In this document: positions 1 to 5,852 of the stretch, piece after piece
Layout of the letters: each line of letters starts with the position of its first letter
Position numbering within the stretch: position 1 is the stretch's first letter
Assembly: GCA_002938075.1 (NCBI GenBank)
Contig: PTLK01000024.1
Span: 1 to 14,429, forward strand
Direction: 5' to 3'
DNA from: Alphaproteobacteria bacterium MarineAlpha3_Bin3
GTDB lineage: Bacteria > Pseudomonadota > Alphaproteobacteria > Rhodospirillales > Casp-alpha2
Length of the DNA: 14,429 nt
Notes under the pieces: generated by a model
Told to the model about the DNA's origin: nothing
The model's database searches: none
What the model saw: only the letters and a program-made list of their open reading frames with translations
Program-made: the position numbers and the translations under genes

Positions 1-364
1 AGAGAGTGCCACTGGACAAAAACTATTCGACAATTAAAACTCCGCTTGCAAGACTTTTCCCGAGATTAGGGAAATCTTTCGACACGAAGGGGATACCGTG
101 AATTTCTGTAACGGAAATATCTGGTATCCTGAATCCGTGGACTTAATAATGAGTTTTGATTGCCATTTCATTGGCAACCATATGGGCCAAAAACGTTAGA
201 AACCCTAGTACTCTACAGTGAAATTCGACTAGCGTTTACTTAGTCGAGGTGGGCGTCGGCTGGTACTGTGACACGGCGAACCAGTATCTTTGACGCTACA
301 ACCCTCCCGTGGTTGCTAATTCAAAGAGGAAACGTCAGTATTCGGCTCACGGCGAAGGAGCACC
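1..364. other. AT-rich intergenic leader with several inverted repeats
   Basis: No convincing coding region is visible in these ~360 bases. Base composition is clearly lower in GC than the rest of the window (25 of the first 60 bases are G or C). Several inverted repeats are present. AGATT/AATCT lies at 63-67/73-77. GGATACC/GGTATCC at 91-97/123-129 encloses ATTTC/GAAAT at 102-106/114-118. TTGCCA/TGGCAA is at 160-165/172-177 and TCGACTA/TAGTCGA at 225-231/241-247. Their position upstream of the dehydrogenase pair fits an untranslated leader or operator region. No known riboswitch or RNA family was recognised. An upstream gene may end just outside the window. Confidence 0.45.
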
Positions 365-391
365 TTGATATTGTCCGGCAACACGGCTTCC

Positions 392-1492
392 ATGGTCCAA
401 GAGAGCACCCCCAAGCAGGCGAAAAGCAATCCGTACGTGGAAAGCAGCCATCTGGTCGTCGCCTGTCTTGGTGGCGACAAGACGGCATTGGAACGAAGGC
501 CAGTCCCGCTCCCAGGTGTCGGCGAAATTCTCCTGCGTCTGCGAGTCGTAGGTTTTTGTGGTACCGATCTGTTCAAACTCGACGTCGGCGGCGCGCCTGC
601 CGGTACGGTACTTGGCCACGAATTGGTAGGCGAGGTTATCGCCGTTGGCAACGGTGTCACCAAATTTCGGGACGGCGACCGAGTGGTGGTCCCGCACCAT
701 GTTCCCTGTGGTGAATGTCTTTTTTGCCGTCGCGGCAATGAAACCATGTGTGATGTGTTCCGGGAGAACCTCCTAGAACCCGGTGGCTTCGCTGACAAAA
801 TCCTGGTTCGACATCGGGCAACGGAACTCGCGGCGCGTTGTCTTCCAGACCACCTCACTGACGAAGCGGCAGTGTTCATGGAGCCCGCCGCTTGCGTGCT
901 CCGTGGAATCCATCGTGCCAACATTGACGGGAACGGTGCGGCGGTAATCCTGGGTTCGGGGAGTATGGGGCTCCTCCATTTACTGGTCCTGCGAGCAGTC
1001 TTTCCGGGCGTCGCTGTGACGGTTGTCGATCCTGTTCCTGAGAGGCTAGCGACGGCGGAAAAGCTCGGCGCTTCGCAAACAATTGGACCCGGAGCACAAG
1101 CCCTCGAAGCCGTGCTCGCCTCGACGAATGGAATCGGGGCCGATGCTGTCTTCGACACGGTCGGCGGCAGTGATACCCTAGAGGACGGTCTCAACCTGAC
1201 TCGCCGGGGAGGTTCCGTAGTGCTCTTCGCGCACGCCCCCGAAGAGGCACAAGCAAAGTGTAGCCTCAACTTGGTGTTCAAATTCGAACGACGGATATTG
1301 GGAACCTATTCGGCAGCATTGAAAGAGCAAGCCGAGATATTCGAACTCATCAGCAGCGGAGATTTGGACCCGTCACCCCTTGTTACCCACAAATTGCCGC
1401 TCGACGATTTCGAACTCGGCGTTTCGTTGGTTAGGAAGCACCACGCCCTGAAGATCCTTTTCACTCCATCGAGTGTCGCATCTGGATTGTGA
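392..1492 (+). CDS. zinc-dependent medium-chain alcohol/polyol dehydrogenase (first of a tandem pair)
   Basis: This is an MDR-superfamily NAD(P)-dependent dehydrogenase of the threonine/sorbitol-dehydrogenase type, presumed cytosolic. Numbered from the ATG at 392, the catalytic zinc ligands are visible as Cys56 (FCGTD), His76-Glu77 (GHE) and Glu164 (MEPAA). Four structural-zinc cysteines lie at 106/109/112/120 (PCGEC..C...MC). The Rossmann motif GSGSMG is at 188-193, followed by an acidic residue (VVDP) that favours NAD over NADP. The start is uncertain. An AAGGAG at 355-360 would serve TTG codons at 365 or 371 better than the ATG at 392, which has no clear Shine-Dalgarno, and all three give a longer N-terminus than is usual in the family. 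The stop overlaps the next gene's ATG by one base (TGATG). Composition is less GC-rich than the genes after 3.5 kb. The substrate cannot be inferred. Confidence 0.88.
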   Translation: MVQESTPKQAKSNPYVESSHLVVACLGGDKTALERRPVPLPGVGEILLRLRVVGFCGTDLFKLDVGGAPAGTVLGHELVGEVIAVGNGVTKFRDGDRVVVPHHVPCGECLFCRRGNETMCDVFRENLLEPGGFADKILVRHRATELAARCLPDHLTDEAAVFMEPAACVLRGIHRANIDGNGAAVILGSGSMGLLHLLVLRAVFPGVAVTVVDPVPERLATAEKLGASQTIGPGAQALEAVLASTNGIGADAVFDTVGGSDTLEDGLNLTRRGGSVVLFAHAPEEAQAKCSLNLVFKFERRILGTYSAALKEQAEIFELISSGDLDPSPLVTHKLPLDDFELGVSLVRKHHALKILFTPSSVASGL

Positions 1493-2571
1493 TGGAAGTT
1501 CAAGAGACAATGCTGGGGGCGGTGCTGCTGGGACCCGAGCGAATCGAAATTCAGAAGGTCCCTGTTCCTCAGCCCGGTTCTGGTGAAGTTCTGCTAAGCG
1601 TCGAAGCCGCCACCACTTGCGGTACTGACGTCAAGGTATTCCGACGTGGCGGTCATCCCCGCATGCTCCAGGTACCCACTCTATTCGGCCACGAGATGGC
1701 GGGTCGCATCGCCGCCGTTGGACCCGGCGTTACGACCTTTTCTGTTGGAGACGCGGTCGTGGTCGCCAATTCCGCGCCCTGCCTGACTTGTGATGTATGC
1801 CAGATGGGTCATGAAAACCTGTGCGAAGATCTCCATTACCTTAACGGCGCCTTCGCGGAATTTCTCCTCGTTCCGAAACGGTTCGTCCAGCGAAACACCC
1901 ACCTAATTCCGAAGAACCTCTCGTTTGAAAAAGCTGCTCTGACGGAACCTTTTGGGTGCGTTCTCCATGGTATCGATGCCTGCGATCTCCCGCGATACGG
2001 CCAACGCGGTCCGGTGGAAATCCTGGTTTTCGGCGCCGGTCCCATCGGCCTCCTTTTCGTTGCGGCACTAGCGATGGAGGGGCATAGGGTTATTTTGGCA
2101 GATCCCAATCCCGGCCGCCTCAAGATTGGTAAGAAATTGGGTGCTGCCGAAACCATTGAAATCGCCCGTGGCGGTGGTCAGGCGGATGTGACACTTGCCA
2201 AAACGCAAGACGGTAGAGGCGCCTGGATCGCGATCGACGCGACCGGGGTACCGGAGGTCTGGTCTGACGCGATCGCCTCTGTGCGACCGGGCGGTCTGGT
2301 CAACCTTTTCGGTGGGTGCGCCCCCGGCACCACCTTTTCCCTCGATACCCACTCGGTCCACTATAACGAACTCACCATAAAAGGCGTCTACCATCACCGG
2401 CCGGAAACCATTCGAAAGGCGCTCAAACTACTCGCTAACCCTAAATTCAAGGCAGATCTCCTACTTTCCGCTGAACGTCCAATCGAGGATGTCGAGGACG
2501 CGCTAAGGAGCATGATGCGCAAAGAATCGCTCAAAGTTGTGATTAAGAAGCAACTTGCACCAGATGGATAG
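1492..2571 (+). CDS. zinc-dependent medium-chain dehydrogenase (second of the tandem pair)
   Basis: A second MDR dehydrogenase, 359 residues from the ATG at 1492. Catalytic zinc ligands are Cys43 (TCGTD), His67-Glu68 (GHE) and Glu152 (TEPFG). Structural-zinc cysteines are at 97/100/103/111. The nucleotide motif GAGPIG is at 181-186, with Asp204 (ILADP) suggesting NAD. It resembles sorbitol, threonine or galactitol-phosphate dehydrogenases but the substrate is not determined. A GTG at 1489 is in frame directly before the ATG. The ATG overlaps the upstream stop (TGATG at 1490-1494) and has no strong Shine-Dalgarno of its own, so translational coupling is likely. The two proteins share the same zinc and Rossmann layout but differ widely in sequence, so this is not a recent duplication. 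Both could be subunits of one enzyme or successive steps. Confidence 0.9.
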   Translation: MEVQETMLGAVLLGPERIEIQKVPVPQPGSGEVLLSVEAATTCGTDVKVFRRGGHPRMLQVPTLFGHEMAGRIAAVGPGVTTFSVGDAVVVANSAPCLTCDVCQMGHENLCEDLHYLNGAFAEFLLVPKRFVQRNTHLIPKNLSFEKAALTEPFGCVLHGIDACDLPRYGQRGPVEILVFGAGPIGLLFVAALAMEGHRVILADPNPGRLKIGKKLGAAETIEIARGGGQADVTLAKTQDGRGAWIAIDATGVPEVWSDAIASVRPGGLVNLFGGCAPGTTFSLDTHSVHYNELTIKGVYHHRPETIRKALKLLANPKFKADLLLSAERPIEDVEDALRSMMRKESLKVVIKKQLAPDG

Positions 2572-2660
2572 GTGAAGTGACCCCGTACTCCGAGCCAAAT
2601 GCCATTGAGTACAATCTCGGTTGAAGGGAAGGCCCTCTCAGGCCAAAGCCCGTGTGCACA

Positions 2661-2736
2661 AATGTCCGCTTTGGGTCATGTGTGGACATCGGCGCCAATC
2701 CGAAAATGTTCTGTTGTTAAGGGTAGAGCGGACATT
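2661..2736. repeat. inverted repeat built on AATGTCCGCT
   Basis: AATGTCCGCT at 2661-2670 and its exact reverse complement AGCGGACATT at 2727-2736 flank a 56-base centre that contains a further TGTGGACATC. Related copies occur about 300 bases downstream (near 3000-3035). The motif resembles a repeat family I know from alphaproteobacterial intergenic DNA, often misannotated as small proteins. That family link is from memory, while the inverted repeat itself is seen directly. Confidence 0.6.
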
Positions 2737-2822
2737 ATCGCTTGGAATGTCTTCTTGCCCCCCCCGAAAGCCTCCCCCCAACTTCCCCCATAACCACCTG
2801 TATTCAAACAAAAAACACCGCT

Positions 2823-2852
2823 CCGTCGCATTTTTTCGGTAAAATGCGACGG
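2823..2852. repeat. 30-base hairpin, 12-bp perfect stem and 6-base loop
   Basis: CCGTCGCATTTT (2823-2834) and AAAATGCGACGG (2841-2852) are perfect reverse complements around the loop TTCGGT. On the minus strand the stem is followed after eight bases by TTTTTT (complement of 2811-2816), so it could act as a minus-strand terminator for the now-truncated gene at 3485. The 12-6-12 geometry also invites comparison with site-specific recombination sites, but the arm sequences do not match the dif consensus I know. Confidence 0.65.
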
Positions 2853-2998
2853 CTATCACTTCCCGACACTTCCTTATGGCCTTAAGTGGCGTCTGAGATT
2901 CGCGGGCCGACGCCCCTATCGCCCTTAGATTACGGGCCGGCCGGGATAACCGCGAGCAAGGGATTTCCGGGCCCCGGGCAAGGGCTGCCGTCATCCCA

Positions 2999-3036
2999 TT
3001 AACGGACATCGAAGGCGCTGGAATGAATGTCCGCTA
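2999..3036. repeat. second inverted copy of the GTCCGCT-type repeat
   Basis: TTAACGGACATC near 2999-3010 and AATGTCCGCTAA at 3026-3037 form an imperfect inverted repeat (about 10 of 12 positions complementary) with a loop of about 15 bases. The right arm is identical over ten bases to the copy at 2661-2670, so the two elements belong to one family. Confidence 0.55.
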
Positions 3037-3202
3037 ATAGCAATTCCAGACTTCTGGCCTCTGCGCCGGATTCACCCTTGACCGCCCCTCGCGCTACCAC
3101 TGTCAGCAACAGAGGCGAGCCATCGGGCGAGCCCGGTTAAGGGGATGCCGGTGCGGGCGTCGCGTTGCCCGATCAGCAAAATTGCACTCGGGAAGCGACG
3201 AT

Positions 3203-3241
3203 CCTCGTTTCGGGGCCTCGTTTCGGGGCCTCGTTTCGGGG
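3203..3241. repeat. three tandem copies of a 13-bp unit
   Basis: The unit CCTCGTTTCGGGG occurs three times without interruption at 3203-3215, 3216-3228 and 3229-3241. It lies directly upstream of the strong ribosome binding site at 3255-3264. It is probably a slippage-type expansion. Confidence 0.8.
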
Positions 3242-3254
3242 TTAGAGTTCACAG

Positions 3255-3264
3255 GGAGGTGATC
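3255..3264 (+). promoter_or_regulatory. ideal Shine-Dalgarno, full 10-base match
   Basis: GGAGGTGATC is complementary to the whole 3' tail of 16S rRNA as commonly found in bacteria (anti-Shine-Dalgarno GATCACCTCC). The ATG follows immediately at 3265, placing the GGAGG core five bases upstream. This is the strongest ribosome binding site in the window, yet it heads only a truncated reading frame. Confidence 0.7.
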
Positions 3265-3390
3265 ATGAAAGTGAAACGATTGTTGATGGCGTTTACCGCG
3301 ACGCTGATGTTGCTGCTGCCTTGGGGGGCGGCCCAGGACTCGATCTCGGCGAAGCCCGATTTCTCGATGACGGCGCGGATGGACGGATAG
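3265..3390 (+). pseudogene. signal-peptide start of a lost exported protein, fused to foreign sequence
   Basis: The 41-codon frame begins with a textbook Sec signal peptide: basic MKVKR, a hydrophobic run from about residue 6 to 20, then a WGAAQ cleavage region. It has an ideal Shine-Dalgarno. After about residue 24 the reading frame runs through the antisense strand of the fumarylacetoacetate-hydrolase remnant and stops at 3388-3390. The natural reading is that the 5' end of a genuine exported protein gene was joined to unrelated DNA near 3327-3337 and its body lost. A functional secreted 17-residue peptide cannot be excluded but seems unlikely. The original product is not recognisable. Confidence 0.5.
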
Positions 3391-3485
3391 GTCTCGGCCA
3401 AGCCGCCGGCGATCTCGATGAGGCCGTCCCCCGTGTAGACGCCCAGTCGTGGCGCAGCGTTGTGGCGGTAACATGCCAGTTTCAT
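3327..3485 (-). pseudogene. truncated N-terminus of a fumarylacetoacetate hydrolase family protein
   Basis: Read on the minus strand from the ATG at 3485, the first ~53 residues (MKLACYRHN, RLGVYTGDGLIEI, then PSIRAVIEKSG) match the N-terminal domain pattern I know for FAH-family proteins (2-keto-4-pentenoate hydratase / acylpyruvase relatives). After ESWAA the resemblance ends and the frame reads backwards through the signal-peptide gene. The catalytic FAH core, expected over the following ~230 residues with its metal-binding Glu/Glu/Asp, is missing. A purine-rich ribosome binding site (AGGGGAGGGG) sits just upstream of the start, so the 5' end is intact and the truncation is recent or silent. 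The remnant is divergent from the GST-like gene at 3557. Confidence 0.6.
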
Positions 3486-3513
3486 CGATTCCCCTCCCCT
3501 GTCATTGCCCGGA

Positions 3514-3519
3514 TTATAT
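3514..3519 (-). promoter_or_regulatory. candidate -10 element for the truncated FAH gene
   Basis: On the minus strand TATAAT (complement of ATTATA at 3514-3519) lies about 28 bases upstream of the FAH start codon. No good -35 hexamer is seen at standard spacing; the best upstream candidate, TTGTTT, is about 20 bases away. It sits in the 71-base divergent gap shared with the GST-like gene. Confidence 0.3.
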
Positions 3520-3556
3520 GGTAAGGATCATCCCATTAAAACAAGGACCCTGAGCG

Positions 3557-4489
3557 TTGAGCGACATCATCCTCCACCATTATCCGCAATCGCCGGTGTC
3601 GGAAAAGGTTCGCGTCGTCTTCGGCCTCAAGGACCTGGACTGGCGCTCGGTGACCATTCCCAGGCTGCCGCCGAAGCCCGACCTGATGCCAATGACCGGC
3701 GGCTACCGGCTGACCCCGGTGATGCAGATCGGCGCCGACGTCTATTGCGATTCCCATTCCATCATCCGCGAGATTGAGCGCCTGAATCCCGAACCGACCC
3801 TGTTCCCCGGCGGCGCCGCGGGCATGGCCTGGGGCGTCGGGCGGTGGACCGACGGGCCCTTGTTCACTTCCGTTATCGCCCTGGTGTTTGGCGACGCCGG
3901 CGACGACCTGCCCGACGATTTCAGGGAAGATCGGGGGCCGCTTTATTTCGGTGCCGGCTATGACATAGCCCAAATGACCCGCGACCTGCCCGCGACCCTG
4001 GCCCAGATCCGGGCGCAGTTGCAATGGATGGACGACCGCCTTGAGACCCGGGACTTCATGCTCGGGGCCGAGCCGGGCCTGCCCGACGCGCTTTGCTATT
4101 ACCTGGTGTGGTTCATCCGCGGGCGTTATTCGAAGGGGCCCGAGTTCCTGAGCCAGTTCCAGAGACTCGTGCCGTGGGAAGAACGCGTCAAGGCCATCGG
4201 CCACGGCCGTCCCGCCGACATGGACTCAAAAGAAGCGCTCGCCGTCGCCAAGGCGGCAACGCCCGAGACTCCTGAAACGGGCGACGACGACCCCACTGGG
4301 CTCAAACCCGGCGACGAAGTGACGGTAGAGCCCATCGGCATCGGCCTTCCCAACGCCGTTACCGGGCGCATCGTCCGTATCAGCGCCCAGGAAATAGCCA
4401 TCGCGCGGGCCGACGAACAGGTCGGAGACGTGGTGGTGCACTTCCCCCGCGTCGGTTATTGGGTGACAAGAGGCGGGGATGGGCGTTAG
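3557..4489 (+). CDS. glutathione S-transferase-like protein with C-terminal beta-rich extension
   Basis: A 310-residue cytosolic protein. Residues 3-80 form a GST N-terminal thioredoxin-like fold (YPQSPVSEKVR at the first turn, the cis-proline motif TPVMQ with Pro54, and DSHSI at 65-69, where Asp-Ser normally binds the gamma-glutamyl part of glutathione). Residues ~90-210 form the helical GST C-domain. An acidic linker (ETPETGDDDP, ~238-246) leads to an extension at ~249-310 (LKPGDEVTVEP...VTGRIVRISAQEIAIARAD), which reads like a small beta-barrel (SH3/KOW-like). A classical GST is ~200-230 residues, so this is ~80 longer. The start is TTG at 3557, with AAGGA at 3543-3547 nine bases upstream; no ATG precedes SDIILHHYPQSPVS in this frame. 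Substrate and the role of the extension are unknown. Confidence 0.85.
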   Translation: MSDIILHHYPQSPVSEKVRVVFGLKDLDWRSVTIPRLPPKPDLMPMTGGYRLTPVMQIGADVYCDSHSIIREIERLNPEPTLFPGGAAGMAWGVGRWTDGPLFTSVIALVFGDAGDDLPDDFREDRGPLYFGAGYDIAQMTRDLPATLAQIRAQLQWMDDRLETRDFMLGAEPGLPDALCYYLVWFIRGRYSKGPEFLSQFQRLVPWEERVKAIGHGRPADMDSKEALAVAKAATPETPETGDDDPTGLKPGDEVTVEPIGIGLPNAVTGRIVRISAQEIAIARADEQVGDVVVHFPRVGYWVTRGGDGR

Positions 4490-4621
4490 CCCGGACAGGG
4501 ACAATAAGAAATACCTGATCCTCTGAGGCGAAAAATCGCCGTCGAAAAAAACTTTCAGTTATCCCCAGGTTCCACAGGGGTGTGGATTGAATTCGTCTTC
4601 CGTTCTCAAAAAAATACCGTT

Positions 4622-4723
4622 ATGGTTTTTTCAGAGCTTAGGGAATTAGTTGGCTTGCCAATTGAGGAACTAAGTTCTAGCTCAAGGTTTCCCAGGGTCC
4701 GCAAGGATTTGAAGAGATTTTGA
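4622..4723 (+). other. possible small reading frame (33 codons) or 3' fragment of a lost gene
   Basis: The frame from ATG 4622 to TGA 4721 encodes MVFSELRELVGLPIEEL followed by a basic tail ending RVRKDLKRF. It stays open upstream to 4508, so it could equally be the 3' end of a longer frame. Composition is AT-rich relative to neighbours. The stop codon is followed after only ten bases by a strong terminator, as expected for the end of a real transcript. There is no good Shine-Dalgarno before 4622. I do not recognise the protein; the style vaguely recalls the end of plasmid replication proteins, which is a guess. Confidence 0.25.
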
Positions 4724-4733
4724 GTGGGGAACG

Positions 4734-4767
4734 GCCCCGCCGGGCAACCGGAGGGGCTGTTTCTTTT
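4734..4767 (+). terminator. rho-independent terminator
   Basis: GCCCC (4734-4738) and GGGGC (4753-4757), plus CCGG (4740-4743) and CCGG (4748-4751), pair around a GCAA tetraloop with one G/A mismatch. The stem is followed on the plus strand by TGTTTCTTTT (4758-4767). It terminates rightward transcription from the GST-like gene or from whatever lies at 4508-4723. The minus-strand flank is not T-rich, so it appears unidirectional. Confidence 0.75.
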
Positions 4768-4808
4768 GCGCCTTTCGGAAAAGGGTGCCCTACCCCTCCT
4801 AGCTTTTC

Positions 4809-5717
4809 CTAGCTTTCTGGGCCTTTGGCGATGAATTCGGCGATGGCGTCGGCCAGGTCCTCGCCGAAAAGATCACGGAAAAAATGGCCGGCGTCTTCGA
4901 TCACCACCAGCTTCACGTTGGCCTGGGGCAGTTTTTTCATTTTCTTGCCGAAGTGGGGATTGACGCGGTCGCTCCCTCCGGCCACCGCCAGCACCGGCAG
5001 CGTGATGCGCCGGATGACACTTGGCGTGTCGCGCTCCGGGTTGGCGCCGTAGTAATCGGCGAAAGTGGCGGCGGTAACGGTGGTCTTCGGGCAATAAAGA
5101 AAGTCGACGTCTTTCATCAGCGCATCGCCCTTTCCCGCCGCCATCAGATCGCGCGCCTTCTTCAACAGCGGCGCCAGGTCCTTCTTGTAACGCCGATAGT
5201 ATCCCCTGGCCGGTTTGCCGGGGTTGGAGGTCGCCGGCGCCACCAGAACTAGACGTTTGACCGCCGGGTCGGGGTTGCCGGCGGCGTAACGCGCCGCCTG
5301 GTTGCCGCCCCGGGAATGGCCGAGGAGAGTGACCGGGCCGGCGCCCTTGTTGTTCAGCCAAACGACCCAGGCGGCGATCTCACCCATGGCGTCGGCGTCG
5401 CGGTGGCGGTGCGGGGTCGGGCAGTCGACCATGCCGTGGCGGTCGTCGAGGTCGAGGGACAGGTTGATGGCGAGCGTATTCAGCCCCCATTCGGCCAATA
5501 AACCCTTCAGTGCCGTCATGATCTCCATGCCCTTGTGGGCCAGCAAGCCGTGGGTCATCAACACCACCCCGTCGGCCAATGTCTTGCCCCCGGCCAGCTC
5601 CAGGTCGGCGTTGAGGGTCAGGCCGCCATGATTGATTTTCACTTCCTTGGCCGGCGCCGGGCGCCCCGGCATCAGCACGGCGGCGGCCACCAGCAGGCTT
5701 GCGACGATACGGATCAC
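4809..5717 (-). CDS. exported alpha/beta hydrolase
   Basis: A 302-residue alpha/beta-hydrolase-fold protein with a Sec signal peptide (IRIVASLLVAAAVL then RPAPA|KEV, cleavage near residue 23), so it acts in the periplasm or outside the cell. The nucleophile elbow GHSRGGN places Ser at ~135. The likely acid is Asp in GGSDRV (~250) and the base His in DAGHFF (~278). THGLLAHKG near residue 55 resembles the oxyanion-hole HG motif. Start choice: an in-frame ATG lies at 5735, but GTG at 5717 has GGAGGAG six bases upstream, inside the first codons of the longer version, and gives a better-formed signal peptide. The gene is tail-to-tail with the preceding region and divergent from rnd over 135 bases. 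Substrate unknown (esterase/lipase-like). Confidence 0.82.
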   Translation of the reverse strand: MIRIVASLLVAAAVLMPGRPAPAKEVKINHGGLTLNADLELAGGKTLADGVVLMTHGLLAHKGMEIMTALKGLLAEWGLNTLAINLSLDLDDRHGMVDCPTPHRHRDADAMGEIAAWVVWLNNKGAGPVTLLGHSRGGNQAARYAAGNPDPAVKRLVLVAPATSNPGKPARGYYRRYKKDLAPLLKKARDLMAAGKGDALMKDVDFLYCPKTTVTAATFADYYGANPERDTPSVIRRITLPVLAVAGGSDRVNPHFGKKMKKLPQANVKLVVIEDAGHFFRDLFGEDLADAIAEFIAKGPES

Positions 5718-5852
5718 GGTTTTCTCCTCCGCCATATATTAAAATTCTTGAATATAATGATGTAGCACCGTGTTTTCCCCTTGTCATCACGCCCAATCAT
5801 TCCCCCCTGTCCCCCTTTCCGCTGCCGCCAAATACGTCTATACCTGCCGCCC
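5718..5852. promoter_or_regulatory. divergent promoter region between hydrolase and rnd
   Basis: This 135-base gap is locally AT-rich (5736-5770). TATAAT occurs on the plus strand at 5753-5758 and would suit rnd, though no good -35 hexamer lies 16-18 bases upstream. The short palindrome ATTC-TT-GAAT at 5744-5753 overlaps its 5' edge. Confidence 0.3.

Larger units (their letters stand above)
2572..3248. other. repeat-rich intergenic region without an intact gene
   Basis: About 680 bases with only short, low-complexity open frames and no recognisable protein. It holds dispersed copies of an ATGTCCGCT-type motif, a homopolymeric C-rich stretch (about 2758-2790), a 12-bp perfect hairpin (2823-2852), a GGCCGGCC palindrome near 2936-2943 and a 13-bp triplicate (3203-3241). 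Translated, the stretch near 2661-2740 gives peptides of the type MSALG...KADI. I recognise these as artefactual proteins repeated across many alphaproteobacterial genomes, which indicates a dispersed intergenic repeat. The region marks the boundary between the lower-GC dehydrogenase pair and the high-GC backbone. Confidence 0.55.
4490..4808. other. intergenic region with DnaA-box-like pair, small frame and terminator
   Basis: About 320 bases between two tail-to-tail genes. It starts GC-poor and holds TTATCCCCA at 4559-4567 and TGTGGATTG at 4581-4589, with the inverted repeat CCACA/TGTGG at 4572-4576/4581-4585 between and overlapping them. Next come A- and T-tracts around 4608-4631, small inverted repeats (TTGGC/GCCAA at 4650-4661; TTGAG/CTCAA at 4662-4685) and a clear terminator at 4734-4767. 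A 10-base direct duplication CCTAGCTTT(T/C) at 4798-4817 spans the stop codon of the minus-strand hydrolase gene. Confidence 0.5.

Noticed and set aside
2823..2852. dif site for XerCD
   Set aside because: The spacing is reminiscent, but neither arm matches the conserved TTATGTTAAAT-type half site.
2638..3009. Minus-strand 123-codon open frame across the intergenic region
   Set aside because: It runs through the perfect hairpin and the C-rich tract, resembles no family and has no ribosome binding site; it is more likely chance than a gene.
3203..3241. CRISPR-like repeats
   Set aside because: The three units are contiguous with no spacers and only 13 bp long, so this is a simple tandem repeat.
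3103..3474. Minus-strand 123-codon open frame rich in Arg/His/Pro
   Set aside because: Composition is typical of a shadow frame in GC-rich DNA, and it overlaps both the FAH fragment and the 13-bp repeats.
4559..4589. Chromosomal replication origin
   Set aside because: Only two imperfect DnaA-like boxes are present and no typical origin-neighbour genes (dnaA, hemE, gidA, parAB) are in the window; kept only as a possible relic.
4690..4717. Possible signal recognition particle RNA apical loop (CAGGGTCCGCAAGGAT-like stretch)
   Set aside because: It only loosely resembles the conserved GGAAGG loop, and no long flanking complementary arms are seen.
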